NCBI RefSeq assembly: GCF_007859325.1
Contig: NZ_VOHK01000002.1
Coordinates: 496,001 to 560,000 of the forward strand
Reading direction: 5' to 3'
Length of the DNA: 64,000 bases
From: Luteimonas marina
GTDB taxonomy: Bacteria; Pseudomonadota; Gammaproteobacteria; Xanthomonadales; Xanthomonadaceae
Shown: positions 30,481-39,354 of the stretch, piece by piece
How the letters are laid out: each line of letters opens with the position of its first letter
How positions within the stretch are numbered: the stretch's first letter is position 1
The notes under the pieces: model-generated
The model's database searches: none
Seen by the model: the letters and a program-made list of their open reading frames with translations, nothing else
What the model was told of the DNA's origin: nothing
Position numbers and translations under genes: made by a program

Positions 30481-31395
30481 ATGGACCGACTGCGCATCGC
30501 CACCCGCAAGAGCCCGCTGGCGCTGTGGCAGACCGAACACGTGGCGGCGCGGCTGCGCGCGGCGCATCCCGGCCTCGAGGTGACGCTGGTGCCGATGAGC
30601 ACGCGCGGCGACGAGGTGCTCGACCGTTCGCTGGCCGCGATCGGCGGCAAGGGCCTGTTCCTCAAGGAGCTGGAGCTGGCGATGCAGCGCGGTGACGCCG
30701 ACTGCGCGGTGCATTCGCTCAAGGACGTGCCGATGGAGCTCGAACCGGGTTTCGCGCTGCCGGCGATCCTGGCGCGCGCCGATCCGGCCGACGCCTTTGT
30801 CAGCAACCGCTTCGACAACATCGACGCGTTGCCGCAGGGCGCGCGCGTCGGCACCTCCTCGCTGCGGCGGCAGGCGCAGCTGCGCGCGCGGCGCCCGGAT
30901 TTGCGGCTGGCGGACCTGCGCGGCAACGTCAACACGCGGCTGGCCAAACTCGATGCCGGCGACTACGACGCGATCGTGCTCGCCTGCGCCGGGCTGCAGC
31001 GGCTCGGCCTGGACGCGCGCATCCGCGCGCGCCTGCTGCCGCCGGACTGGCTGCCGGCGCCGGCGCAGGGCGCGATCGCGATCGAGGGCCGCGACGGCGA
31101 CGCCGCGGCGCAGGCGCTGCTGTCGCTGCTCGACGACGCGCCGACGCGCCGCTGCGTCGAGGCCGAGCGGGCGATGAACCGCGCCCTGCATGGCAGCTGC
31201 CACGTGCCGGTGGCGGCGTTCGCGCGCGAGGCCGGCGATGGCGGGCTGCACCTGCAGGGGCTCGTCGGCGGCGTCGCCGATGGTCGCCTGCTGCGCGCCG
31301 AAGCGCACGGCGGCGACGGCGACGCGCTCGGGCGCGAGGTCGCGCGCCGGCTGCTCGACGCCGGTGCGGGCGAACTGCTTGGCGCGCCGGCCTGA
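30481..31395 (+). CDS. hemC: Hydroxymethylbilane synthase (porphobilinogen deaminase)
   Basis: This 304-residue enzyme condenses four porphobilinogen molecules into hydroxymethylbilane in tetrapyrrole synthesis. Signature segments are [32 protein letters not shown], the catalytic-aspartate stretch [12 protein letters not shown], and the dipyrromethane-cofactor cysteine in [11 protein letters not shown] (C240). The ATG at 30481 begins [10 protein letters not shown], the normal family start. In many relatives hemD (uroporphyrinogen-III synthase) follows directly; here it does not, and a repeat and an unrelated convergent gene follow instead. Confidence 0.97.
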   Translation: MDRLRIATRKSPLALWQTEHVAARLRAAHPGLEVTLVPMSTRGDEVLDRSLAAIGGKGLFLKELELAMQRGDADCAVHSLKDVPMELEPGFALPAILARADPADAFVSNRFDNIDALPQGARVGTSSLRRQAQLRARRPDLRLADLRGNVNTRLAKLDAGDYDAIVLACAGLQRLGLDARIRARLLPPDWLPAPAQGAIAIEGRDGDAAAQALLSLLDDAPTRRCVEAERAMNRALHGSCHVPVAAFAREAGDGGLHLQGLVGGVADGRLLRAEAHGGDGDALGREVARRLLDAGAGELLGAPA

Positions 31396-31458
31396 CGCCC
31401 AGGAAACCGATCGCAGGAGCGCCTTCATACCTTTTCGCGATCAGGAATATGGAATGGT

Positions 31459-31527
31459 GTAGGTCGGCCCTACGTGGCCGACGCCCGGCTCGGCGGCCAA
31501 GGCGTCGGCCACGTAGGGCCGACCTGC
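31459..31527. repeat. GTAG-headed palindromic (REP-type) element
   Basis: The element begins GTAGGTCGGCCCTACG and carries a perfect 24-bp inverted pair (31462-31485 and 31501-31524). A GTAG head is a hallmark of REP sequences associated with RAYT transposases in Stenotrophomonas and relatives. No RAYT gene is in the window. Confidence 0.8.
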
Positions 31528-31571
31528 GTCATGATCGCGAACGGGCATGGCGGGTGCCGTCCGGCCGCGGA

Positions 31572-32351
31572 TCAGCGGAAGCTGTAGACCAGGTTGAGCG
31601 TGGTCAGCGTGTCGGTCTTCTTCACCCCGGACGCCGCGTCGACGTCGGTGTTGTGCCGCGCCTGCAGGCCGGCCTTGAGCGCGAAGGCCTCGTTCATCGC
31701 CACGGCAATGCCGAGGTCGTTCTGGGCGAAGGTGTTGTCGCTGCCCGATTCCACCAGCAGCACGTTGAACAGCTCGGTATTGGCGGTGAGCCGATGCGCG
31801 AAGTCGAGCTTGCCGCGCAGGATCGCGCCCGATTCGACCTCGCCGGTTTCGAGGCTGCGCGCGCGCCGGTAGCCGGGGCCGATCTCGCCGGAGAACGTCG
31901 TGCGCTCGCCGTCGACGAACACGCGGCCGTAGTTGACCGAGGCGGTCGCCTGGTATTCGTAGGGCGAGAAGTCGTCGTTCTCGTAGCGGACGCTGCCAAT
32001 GACGGAATTGCGCGGGTCGAACTTGTAGCCGCTGGACGCGCCCAGCTCGTAGCGGTTGGCGTTGAGTTCGTAGCGTTCCTCGGCCACGCCGTCGCCGTCG
32101 AAGTCGCCGCTGACCTCGCCCTTGGCGCGCAGCGCGGCGGCATGCCATGCGTGCTTCCACTGCTCGTCCTCGCGGCCGAAGGCGAGCCTGGCGTTGAGGC
32201 TCTCCGAGCGCGCGTTGCCGCGCGACAGGGCGAAGCCCAGCTCGCCGGTGCCGGTCCAGCCGTCGGCGGGCGGCGCCTCGTCGGCCTCCTGGGCGAAGGC
32301 GGCGGGCGCACAGGCAAGTGCGAGCAGGAGCAGGGGAGTGCGGTGGCGCAT
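31572..32351 (-). CDS. DUF481 family outer-membrane beta-barrel protein
   Basis: This 259-residue protein has a Sec signal peptide (LLLLALACAPAAFAQ) and then the DUF481 (YdiY-like) pattern. That pattern is alternating beta strands with salt-induced-outer-membrane-protein motifs such as WTGTGELGFALSRGNARSESLNA and SSGYKFDPRNSVIGSVRYEND. The C-terminus ends in aromatic YSFR rather than the usual terminal phenylalanine. It is predicted to be an outer-membrane barrel of unknown function. A second, shorter barrel protein of similar type is encoded immediately upstream (32451-33134), suggesting a tandem duplication or functional pair. Confidence 0.85.
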   Translation of the reverse strand: MRHRTPLLLLALACAPAAFAQEADEAPPADGWTGTGELGFALSRGNARSESLNARLAFGREDEQWKHAWHAAALRAKGEVSGDFDGDGVAEERYELNANRYELGASSGYKFDPRNSVIGSVRYENDDFSPYEYQATASVNYGRVFVDGERTTFSGEIGPGYRRARSLETGEVESGAILRGKLDFAHRLTANTELFNVLLVESGSDNTFAQNDLGIAVAMNEAFALKAGLQARHNTDVDAASGVKKTDTLTTLNLVYSFR

Positions 32352-32450
32352 GCTGGAGGGTCCTCGTGGTCGGTGGTGAATGGGGCGCAGGCGCCCGCCG
32401 CGGCGCGGGCGGGGACGCGGCGTCGCGCGGAAACGCAGGGGGCGTGCGGA

Positions 32451-33134
32451 TCAGAACGCGTAGCGCAGGCGCACGGAGCCTTCGCGGTCGGTGCGGCCTT
32501 CGCCGCCGTTGCCGGCGGTGTCGTGGCGCAGTTCGAAATCGCCCAGCAGCGACCACTGCGGGTCGAGCTGCAGGTCGAGGCCGACGGTCTGGCGGATGAA
32601 GGCGTTCTCGCGGCCGCGCTCCATCCGCACCTGCTGGCTCAGTTCAGCGCGCTCGCCCAGCCGCTGCGACAGCCGCAGCTGGCCCGTCGCCACCGGCCCC
32701 TGCGCCGCCGTGCCGTAGTTGGCGTAGGGCTGCAGGCGGTAGCCGGTGCCGAGTTCGACCTCCACCTGGGTCTGCGGGCTGCGCACCGCCTCCAGGCCGT
32801 AGCGGGTGTCGACGAGCGCGGCGCCGCCGGTGGAGTAGAACCAGTCGCGGCGCGAGGCGGGCGAATACAGGCCGATGAAGCGGCGCGTGGCCAGGCGCGG
32901 CAGGCGCTGCGACCTGATCGCGACCACTGTCCCCGGCGCGCGGGCGTCGGGCCGCGCGGGCGTCGCGGCGGCGGGCGCCCATTCGGCATCGGCGCAGGCC
33001 AAGCGGAAGCAGGGCTGGCGCAGCGACACCCGCCCCGAGGCGACCGCGACCGCCGCCGGGAGATCCGGCGCTTCGGGCAGGGGTTGCATGAAGACCGGCA
33101 GGCCGACCACGGCCAGCCACCAACTGGCGAGCAT
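32451..33134 (-). CDS. DUF481-like beta-barrel protein, divergent
   Basis: This 227-residue protein begins with a hydrophobic leader (MLASWWLAVVGLPVFM) and contains a proline-rich spacer. It then has beta strands with barrel-like alternation such as GLEAVRSPQTQVEVELGTGY and WSLLGDFELRHD, ending in LRYAF, where a terminal phenylalanine is typical of outer-membrane barrels. It resembles the C-terminal half of DUF481 proteins but is too divergent for a firm call. It lies 99 nt upstream of the DUF481 gene on the same strand. Confidence 0.65.
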   Translation of the reverse strand: MLASWWLAVVGLPVFMQPLPEAPDLPAAVAVASGRVSLRQPCFRLACADAEWAPAAATPARPDARAPGTVVAIRSQRLPRLATRRFIGLYSPASRRDWFYSTGGAALVDTRYGLEAVRSPQTQVEVELGTGYRLQPYANYGTAAQGPVATGQLRLSQRLGERAELSQQVRMERGRENAFIRQTVGLDLQLDPQWSLLGDFELRHDTAGNGGEGRTDREGSVRLRYAF

Positions 33135-33184
33135 CCGGGGCTCCGGGGATGGAAGCGCTTACGCGGCGATTATGCCGCGCCGCA

Positions 33185-34084
33185 TCATGATCCTTCCTGA
33201 ACGTTCAGCGCGCTGCCTCTGGGAGCATCGCCCGCGCGCCGTTCGAGGAAGGCGTGCCGCTCCAGCGCCGTGCCGAGCACGGTCGCGACGGCGATGGTCC
33301 ACAGCCACGGAGTCACGCCGCCGATCCCGGCCGCCGCCAGCGCCAATGCCAGCGCGGGGACGCCGGCGACCAGGGCGGCGGCGATGCGCCGGTGGCGCCG
33401 GCGGTCCGCCCGCGCCTGCGCCGGCGCCGGCGGACCTGCGGCCTTGTCTCGGTCGCGCCCCGCATCGCGCCAGTACAGCGCGGTCGCGGCCACCACCAGC
33501 AGGCACAGCACCAGCACGATGCCCAGCATCCTGCCGCCGTCGCGTCCGATGGCGAGCAGGCTGGCCATCAGCGCGAACATCAGCGCCAGCCCGGTCTGCA
33601 TCGTCGACAGCAGCTGGATCGGGACGACCAGCGGATGCTGCCGGTCGCCGCCGCCGGGTGCGGCCGCCTGCGCCATCGCGTTCGCGGCGACGGCGCCCAG
33701 CGAGGTCGCCGACAGCAGCATGCCGGCCAGGCCCAGCAGCAGCGCGCGGGTCGCGCCCGGCGCCACCCACGTCACCAGGCCGCCGACCGCGCACGCCAGC
33801 ACGACCGCCGCCGCCGCCAGCGCGTTGCGCCGCGCCTGCCAGGGCGTCGCGGCGCGCAGCCGGGTCCGCACGCCGCCGGCGGGGCGCGTGCCGGAGAAGG
33901 CAACGGCCGCGGCGATCGCGAGCAGGGCCAGGGCGAGGATCAGCGCCCACAGTTGTGGCGCGCGCAGCGCCGCCATGTTCGCTCCGTGCGTAATCAGCGC
34001 GACCGAGATCCCCAGCCACAGCAGCAGCCCGAATCCGGCGGCGGACAGCACCTGCGCGATCGCGTCCGGCCACGGACGTAGCAT
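33185..34084 (-). CDS. Polytopic inner-membrane protein of unknown function
   Basis: This 299-residue protein has about eight hydrophobic helices and no charged catalytic motif that can be assigned. The first helix contains AAGFGLLLWLGISVAL; a basic, Pro/Ala-rich loop (AAGPPAPAQARADRRRHRR) lies before the last two helices. A resemblance to DMSO-reductase membrane anchors was considered but the expected motifs are absent. AAGGGGG lies about 6 nt before the ATG, supporting the start. It is on the same strand as the barrel genes but separated by 50 nt. Confidence 0.6.
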   Translation of the reverse strand: MLRPWPDAIAQVLSAAGFGLLLWLGISVALITHGANMAALRAPQLWALILALALLAIAAAVAFSGTRPAGGVRTRLRAATPWQARRNALAAAAVVLACAVGGLVTWVAPGATRALLLGLAGMLLSATSLGAVAANAMAQAAAPGGGDRQHPLVVPIQLLSTMQTGLALMFALMASLLAIGRDGGRMLGIVLVLCLLVVAATALYWRDAGRDRDKAAGPPAPAQARADRRRHRRIAAALVAGVPALALALAAAGIGGVTPWLWTIAVATVLGTALERHAFLERRAGDAPRGSALNVQEGS

Positions 34085-34282
34085 GCGAACCCCCTTCCCC
34101 GGAAATCGACCGGCAGGGTGCCATGCCGATCCCCGGCGAGGAAGCCGACCGCGTCACGCGTCCGATGTCCGGGGCGCCCGCTGCGACAGCCGGGCGCGAT
34201 CAGGCGCAAGGTGGCAGGAGCGCCTTCGGGCGCGACCACCCGCCGAAGCCCTCGAACCTCCGGTCGCGGCTGAAACCGACTC

Positions 34283-34891
34283 CTACTGGCAGAACCGGCG
34301 ATGCCGGTGCAGTTCTTCCTGCAGCGCCGCATCCTGCGCGCCCGCGGTGCGCAGGTTGCCGATGTTGCGACGGATGCGCGGGCAGGGATCGGTGCTGTAG
34401 CCGGGGCCGCCGAACAGCTGGCCGATCCCGGCGACGACCCGCGCCGGCGTCAGCGGGGTTTTCATGGCGATGCGCTCGGGCGGCGGCGCCGCGATCGCGG
34501 GTGGTGGATCGAGGAGCGGATTGCGCCGGAAGTCGTGGCCCGCTTCTTCGCGGGCGAGCGCCGCCCCCTGTTCGAGGAAGACCGCCGACAGCGGACGCGA
34601 AGCCTCGGCGGCAGCCGGCGTCGGGGCTGCGCCGACACGCGGTGCGGGTGGGGGCGGACGGGTCGCGTGCGTTGCCGTTGCGCCAGTCGGCGCAGGGTCG
34701 GGTTGCCGGGGCAAAGGAACTGCCGGCGTGGCCGGCCGCTCGATCCATATCACCTGCAGGGCCTCGTCGGGCGTCGCGGCCTCGCGCCGGTCCGGCGGCG
34801 TCCACCACAGCGCCACGAGCAGCGCATGCGCGGACGCGGCCAGGGCAAGCGACCATCCGTGGTCCGCATCGAACCGCCTGTCCCCTCGCAT
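34283..34891 (-). CDS. Single-pass membrane protein with proline-rich periplasmic region, TonB-like layout
   Basis: This 202-residue protein has a short cytoplasmic N-terminus, one membrane helix (WSLALAASAHALLVALWW) and a proline/alanine-rich extended segment (PLPRQPDPAPTGATATH). A small C-terminal domain with two cysteines (DPCPRIRRNIGNL and HRRFCQ) follows. The layout is that of an energy-transducer (TonB/TolA) N-terminus, but the usual TonB C-terminal domain is not recognised. GGAGG six nt upstream supports the ATG. No ExbB/ExbD genes are nearby. The function is unknown. Confidence 0.6.
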   Translation of the reverse strand: MRGDRRFDADHGWSLALAASAHALLVALWWTPPDRREAATPDEALQVIWIERPATPAVPLPRQPDPAPTGATATHATRPPPPAPRVGAAPTPAAAEASRPLSAVFLEQGAALAREEAGHDFRRNPLLDPPPAIAAPPPERIAMKTPLTPARVVAGIGQLFGGPGYSTDPCPRIRRNIGNLRTAGAQDAALQEELHRHRRFCQ

Positions 34892-34970
34892 CCATCGCCT
34901 CCGTCGGTGGCGGCGGAGTATCGGTGCGAACCGGTTAAACAGCGGTTATCGCGGCAACAGGATTGGATTG

Positions 34971-35040
34971 CAGGAGCGGCTTCAGCCGCGACCACCCATC
35001 GAAGCCGGCGGATGTCCGTTCGCGGCTGAAGCCGCTCCCA
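34971..35040. repeat. CAGGAGCGGCTTCAGCCGCG palindromic repeat
   Basis: The arms GAGCGGCTTCAGCCGCGA (from 34973) and TCGCGGCTGAAGCCGCTC (to about 35038) form an inverted pair. A diverged relative lies at about 34206-34290 and a fragment at 42220-42242. The element sits between two diverging transcripts' ends and the transporter gene. Confidence 0.75.
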
Positions 35041-35078
35041 CGATCGGTTTTGCGGTTCGCATGACCGGCAACCTCCGC

Positions 35079-36833
35079 TCAGAACGGGAAGAAGCGCGGA
35101 ATGAGCAGGATCGCCGACGTGCAGAACAGCACGTTGAGCGGCAGGCCCATGCGCACGAAGTCGGAGAAGCGGTAGCCGCCGGCGGTGAACACCATGGTGT
35201 TGGTCTGGTAGCTGATCGGCGTGGCGAAGCTGGTCGAGGCGGCGAAGGCCACCGCCACCAGCAGCGGCTTGGGATCGATGCCCATCGATTCGGCCGTGGC
35301 CAGCGCGATCGGCACCACCAGCACGGCCGAGGCGTTGTTGCTCATGAACTCGGTCGCGATCGAGGTCATCAGGTAGACCGCCGCCAGCGCCGCCAGCGGC
35401 CCGAACGGGCCGAGGTGGCCGATCAGGAACTCCGCCGCCAGTGCCGCGCCGCCGGTCTTCTGCAGCGCGATGCCCAGCGGGATGATCCCGGCCAGCAGCA
35501 GGATCACGCGCCAGTCGATCGCGCTGTAGGCCTCGTCGGGGTCGAGCAGCCGGAACACCACCAGCGCCGTGCAGCCGATCAGCGCCGAGACCACGATCGG
35601 CAGCCAGCCCAGCGCGGCGACGGTGATCGCGGCCACCATCACCAGCGCCGACATCGACGCGCGCAGCACGTCCACCGTCTTCTGCTTGCGCATGCCCAGC
35701 ACGATCATGCCCTTGTCCGCGCGCAGGTCGTCGATCGATTTCTCCGGCGCGTCCAGCAGCAGCACGTCGCCGACCGTCAGCGGCACCTGGTCGAGCGGCT
35801 GGCGGATGTCGAGCAGGCGGCGGTGGATGCCGTGCACGCGCGCGCGGTACATGTGCCCGAAGCGCATCCCCGCCAGGGTGTGCCCGATCAGGTGCGAACC
35901 GGGCGAGACCATCGCCTCGACCTGCATCCGCTCGGCGCTGATGTCGCCGTCGAGGTCGCGCGCGACGTGGTCGAACAGGAGCTTGCGCGCCTTGCGCGTC
36001 GCCGCGACCTGCTTCCACTCGCCGCGCACCAGCAGCCGGTCGCCGGCGCGGACCACGGCTTCCTCGCCGTACACCGGGCGGCCGTGGCGCAGGACCTCCA
36101 GCACCGTCGCGTCGTCGATGTCGTCGGGGACCACCTGCTCGCGGCGCAGGCCGATCGCGCTCGATTCCTCCGGCACCAGCAGCTCGGCGACGTAGCGGCC
36201 GACGTGCTCGGTGTCGTCGCTGCCGGGGATGCCGCGGTCGGGCAGCAGCCAGCGGCCCACGGTCATCAGGTACAGCATGCAGATGCCGACAAAGATGATG
36301 CCCAGCGGCGCGAACTCGAACAGGGTGAAGCCGACGCCCACCGCGTCGCGCGCCATCGAGTCCACCAGCAGGTTGGTCGAGGTGCCGATCAATGTGCACA
36401 CGCCCGCCGCCTGCGACATGTACGACAGCGGGATCAGGAACCTCGACGGCGCCCAGCGGTTGGCGGCGCTGGCGGCGAGCACCAGCGGCAGGAATACCGC
36501 CACCGTCGCGGTGTTGTTGACGAAGGCGGCCACGCACGACACCAGCACCAGCATCACCAGCGTGAACAGCCACTGCCAGCGGATCTTCGACATGATCTCG
36601 CCGATCGCCACCAGCGCGCCGTTGCGCTGCAGCGCCGCGCTGAGCACGAACATCGCCGCGACCATCACCGTGGCTTGGTTGCTGAAGCCCGACAGCGCCT
36701 CGGGCAGCGTGATCACGCCGGTCACCAGCAGCGCCGTCATCACCAGCAGTGCCACCACGTCCACCCGCAGCTTCTCGGTGACGAACAGCGCGATGGCGCC
36801 GGCCATGATCGCCAGCGTCAGCCACAGGGCCAT
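35079..36833 (-). CDS. SLC13/DASS-family anion transporter with two RCK_C (TrkA-C) domains
   Basis: This 584-residue transporter has an N-terminal set of membrane helices starting MALWLTLAIMAGAIALF. The substrate-loop signatures of the DASS family are in FVNNTATVAVFLPLVLA and FMSNNASAVLVVPIALA. Between the two membrane halves lies a soluble stretch with two RCK_C-like units (VVRAGDRLLVRGEWKQV and LTVGDVLLLDAPEKSID). Proteins of this architecture import sulfate or dicarboxylates; which one is unresolved. The start at 36833 is the ATG directly before the first helix. The long in-frame extension upstream has no membrane or domain signal and runs antisense over the WYL gene. Confidence 0.88.
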   Translation of the reverse strand: MALWLTLAIMAGAIALFVTEKLRVDVVALLVMTALLVTGVITLPEALSGFSNQATVMVAAMFVLSAALQRNGALVAIGEIMSKIRWQWLFTLVMLVLVSCVAAFVNNTATVAVFLPLVLAASAANRWAPSRFLIPLSYMSQAAGVCTLIGTSTNLLVDSMARDAVGVGFTLFEFAPLGIIFVGICMLYLMTVGRWLLPDRGIPGSDDTEHVGRYVAELLVPEESSAIGLRREQVVPDDIDDATVLEVLRHGRPVYGEEAVVRAGDRLLVRGEWKQVAATRKARKLLFDHVARDLDGDISAERMQVEAMVSPGSHLIGHTLAGMRFGHMYRARVHGIHRRLLDIRQPLDQVPLTVGDVLLLDAPEKSIDDLRADKGMIVLGMRKQKTVDVLRASMSALVMVAAITVAALGWLPIVVSALIGCTALVVFRLLDPDEAYSAIDWRVILLLAGIIPLGIALQKTGGAALAAEFLIGHLGPFGPLAALAAVYLMTSIATEFMSNNASAVLVVPIALATAESMGIDPKPLLVAVAFAASTSFATPISYQTNTMVFTAGGYRFSDFVRMGLPLNVLFCTSAILLIPRFFPF

Positions 36834-37067
36834 GCCGGCTCCCGTCGCGATGCCCGTCGGCGCAGGCCATGCGGCCGCCCCGGCCCGGCGGGGCCGGGGC
36901 GGGAGCGGCGGGTCGCCCGCACCGGTCGTTGCCCCGGTCCGCCGGCCTTGCCCGTGTTCCGTGATGCATGGTCCATGGTCGCGGACATGGTGCAGCGCGC
37001 GACGCGATGCCGCAATCCCGGCGCGTCGCGGGCGCGCGGCGGCGGCCGACGGGGGCATAATCCGGGC

Positions 37068-38042
37068 ATGGACCGATACGAACGCATCCTCTCCCTGCAC
37101 CGCATCCTCAAGACTTCGCGCTATCCGGTCACGGTCGCGCGGCTGCAGGAGGAACTGGAATGCTCGCGCGCGACGGTCTACCGCGACCTCGCCTTCCTGC
37201 GCGACGCGCTGATGGCGCCGGTGGTCGGCGACGGCGAGGCCGGTTTCCGCTACGACGCCGACGAGGGCGGGCGCTTCGAACTGCCGGGCCTGTGGCTCAA
37301 CTCCGACGAACTGCACGCGCTGCTGGCGGCGCAGCAGCTGCTCTCGCGCAGCAGCGGCGGGGTGCTGTCGAACGCGCTGGCGCCGCTGCAGGCGCGCATC
37401 GACAAGCTGCTCGACGAACATTCCGCGGGCAAGCACTGGCCGGTCGAACGCGTGCGCGTGATCCCGCACCGCGGCCGGCGCATGGACGAGCACGTGTTCC
37501 GCAACGTGTGCTCGGCGGTGCTGCAGCGCAGGCAGCTGTCGTTCGAGTACCGCGCGCGCTCGACCGACGAGAAGACCCGGCGCACGGTGTCGCCGCAGCG
37601 CATCACCCACTACCGCGACAACTGGTACCTCGATGCCTGGGACCACGAGCGCGAGGCGCTGCGCAGCTTCTCGGTCGACCGCATCGGCGCGGCGCGCGTG
37701 CTGGAGACGGCGGCGCGCGACATCGACGAGGCGCAGCTCGACACCCACCTCGCCGGCAGCTACGGCATCTTCTCCGGCCCGCCCAAGGGCGTGGCGACGA
37801 TCATGTTCAGCGCCCGCGCCGCGCGCTGGGTCGCCGACGAGCACTGGCACTCGCAGCAGCAGGGCCGGCACCTGCCCGATGGCCGCTACGAGCTGAAGCT
37901 GCCCTACAGCGCCTCGCGCGAGCTGCTGATGGACGTGCTGCACTACGGCGCCGACGCCGAGATCGTCGAACCGGCGGCGCTGCGCGAGCAGGCGAAATCG
38001 CTGCTGCAGCTGGCGCTGTCGAACTACGAGGGGCGGTCGTGA
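37068..38042 (+). CDS. HTH/WYL-domain transcriptional regulator
   Basis: This 324-residue regulator has an N-terminal DeoR-like winged helix (MDRYERILSLHRILKTSRYP and LECSRATVYRDLAFLRDAL). The WYL domain follows, containing VVQRR-type strands, RRTVSPQRITHYRDNWYLDAWD (the WYL signature reads WYL) and SFSVDRIGAA, then a C-terminal WCX-type extension. WYL domains bind ligands or nucleic acid and often control DNA-damage or defence genes. No defence locus is adjacent here. It is divergent from the DASS transporter gene, with 234 nt between them, which makes the transporter a candidate target. Confidence 0.92.
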   Translation: MDRYERILSLHRILKTSRYPVTVARLQEELECSRATVYRDLAFLRDALMAPVVGDGEAGFRYDADEGGRFELPGLWLNSDELHALLAAQQLLSRSSGGVLSNALAPLQARIDKLLDEHSAGKHWPVERVRVIPHRGRRMDEHVFRNVCSAVLQRRQLSFEYRARSTDEKTRRTVSPQRITHYRDNWYLDAWDHEREALRSFSVDRIGAARVLETAARDIDEAQLDTHLAGSYGIFSGPPKGVATIMFSARAARWVADEHWHSQQQGRHLPDGRYELKLPYSASRELLMDVLHYGADAEIVEPAALREQAKSLLQLALSNYEGRS

Positions 38043-38227
38043 CCGGGGAGTGCAGGGCGCCCCGGAAAAGCGGCTATGTCTACCCGGGGCCTGATCCGGA
38101 GGAGAGCTCCGCGTGCCTGAAGAGAGCGGGATTCCTTGCTGCGTTCGGAATGACAGGTCAGGAGGGCATCGGAGCCGCATGCAGGCGGCGTGCGCGCGAC
38201 ACGGTGCCCCTGGACCGGGCAGCCTGA

Positions 38228-39154
38228 ATGACGGACGTGAGCGCGCCTGAGTCGCCGCAGGGCGCGGCGCCCGAACGCATCGCGCTGGTGCTCGGCGCCG
38301 GCGGCGCGCGCGGGCTGGCGCAGATCGGCGTGATCGAGGTGCTGGAGGAGCGCGGCCTGCGCATCGAGGCGGTCTCGGGCTCGTCCAGTGGCGCCCTGGT
38401 CGGCGGCATCTTCGCCGCCGGCAAGCTGCGCGAGTTCGACGAGCGCCTGCGCGCCATGTCGCGCAACGACTTCCTGCGCCTGCTCGATCCGGGCTGGCGC
38501 CGCTCCGGCGTGCTCCGGGGCCGACGCCTGGTCGCGACGATGCGCGAGGTGGTCGGCGACCCGCGGATCGAATCGCTGCCGGTCGAATTCACCGCGGTCG
38601 CGGTCGACCTGGAGCGCCAGCGCGAGGTGTGGATCCGCGAGGGCCGGCTGTGGGACGCGCTGCGCGCCTCGTTCGCGATCCCCGGGCTGTTCACGCCGCA
38701 CCGGATCAACGGCCGCGCCCTGGTCGACGGCGGCCTGCTGTCGCCGCTGCCGATCGCCGCGACGCGGCTGTCGGACGCGCACCGGCTGGTCGCGGTCGAC
38801 ATGCACGGCTGGCCGCGACGGCCCCCGGGCGAACCCGCGCGGCAGCAGCAAGGCAACGGCAACGGGCCCTCGCTGGTCGGGCGCCTGGGCGACTGGTTCG
38901 AGCGCCGCGCCGCCGGCGACGATGCCGACGACGACGGCGACGCGATGCGCATGGGCCTGCCCGAGATCATGTCGCGCTCGCTCGACACCATGCAGGCGCA
39001 GATCTCGCGCGTGCAGCTGGCGCTCGACCCGCCGGAGCTGCTGATCCGCATCCCGCGCGACGTCTGCCAGTTCTACGAATTCTGGCGCGCCGCCGAACTG
39101 ATCGACGTCGGCCGCACCGTGGCCGCGAAGGCGCTCGACGCCGCCGGCTACTGA
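38228..39154 (+). CDS. rssA: Patatin-like phospholipase, RssA-type
   Basis: This 308-residue protein has a patatin domain. The oxyanion loop is GAGGARGLAQIGVI, the nucleophile motif is GSSSG (S53), and the catalytic aspartate is in LVDGGLLSPLP. These are all residues of the Ser-Asp dyad. It belongs to the RssA/YchK group of cytoplasmic or peripheral bacterial patatins; the lipid substrate is not known. A low-complexity acidic insertion (DDADDDGDAM) lies in the C-terminal third. No strong Shine-Dalgarno is visible before the ATG. Confidence 0.92.
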   Translation: MTDVSAPESPQGAAPERIALVLGAGGARGLAQIGVIEVLEERGLRIEAVSGSSSGALVGGIFAAGKLREFDERLRAMSRNDFLRLLDPGWRRSGVLRGRRLVATMREVVGDPRIESLPVEFTAVAVDLERQREVWIREGRLWDALRASFAIPGLFTPHRINGRALVDGGLLSPLPIAATRLSDAHRLVAVDMHGWPRRPPGEPARQQQGNGNGPSLVGRLGDWFERRAAGDDADDDGDAMRMGLPEIMSRSLDTMQAQISRVQLALDPPELLIRIPRDVCQFYEFWRAAELIDVGRTVAAKALDAAGY

Positions 39155-39354
39155 CCCGCACCGCGCCGTCAAACCCGCTCCTGCAAGAGAGCCCCCGTAG
39201 GTCGGGGCTACGCCATTTCATGTCTTTGATCGCGAATGGGCATCAGCGCGGCGAGGGGCGCGCTTCGCGGGCAAAGCTTCCTGCGCGGCGGGCACGTCGC
39301 AGCCCGTGAGATGCAGCGGGGCGAAGCTGCGCGCCACGCCCAGGAGCGACCGCC

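Noticed and set aside
33185..34084. DMSO-reductase membrane anchor (DmsC-like) identity for the polytopic membrane protein.
   Set aside because: The helix number is compatible, but the expected anchor motifs and neighbouring dmsA/dmsB genes are absent.
35079..38180. N-terminal extension of the DASS transporter across the WYL gene.
   Set aside because: The membrane protein begins naturally at 36833; the extension is antisense to the WYL coding region and shows no domain.
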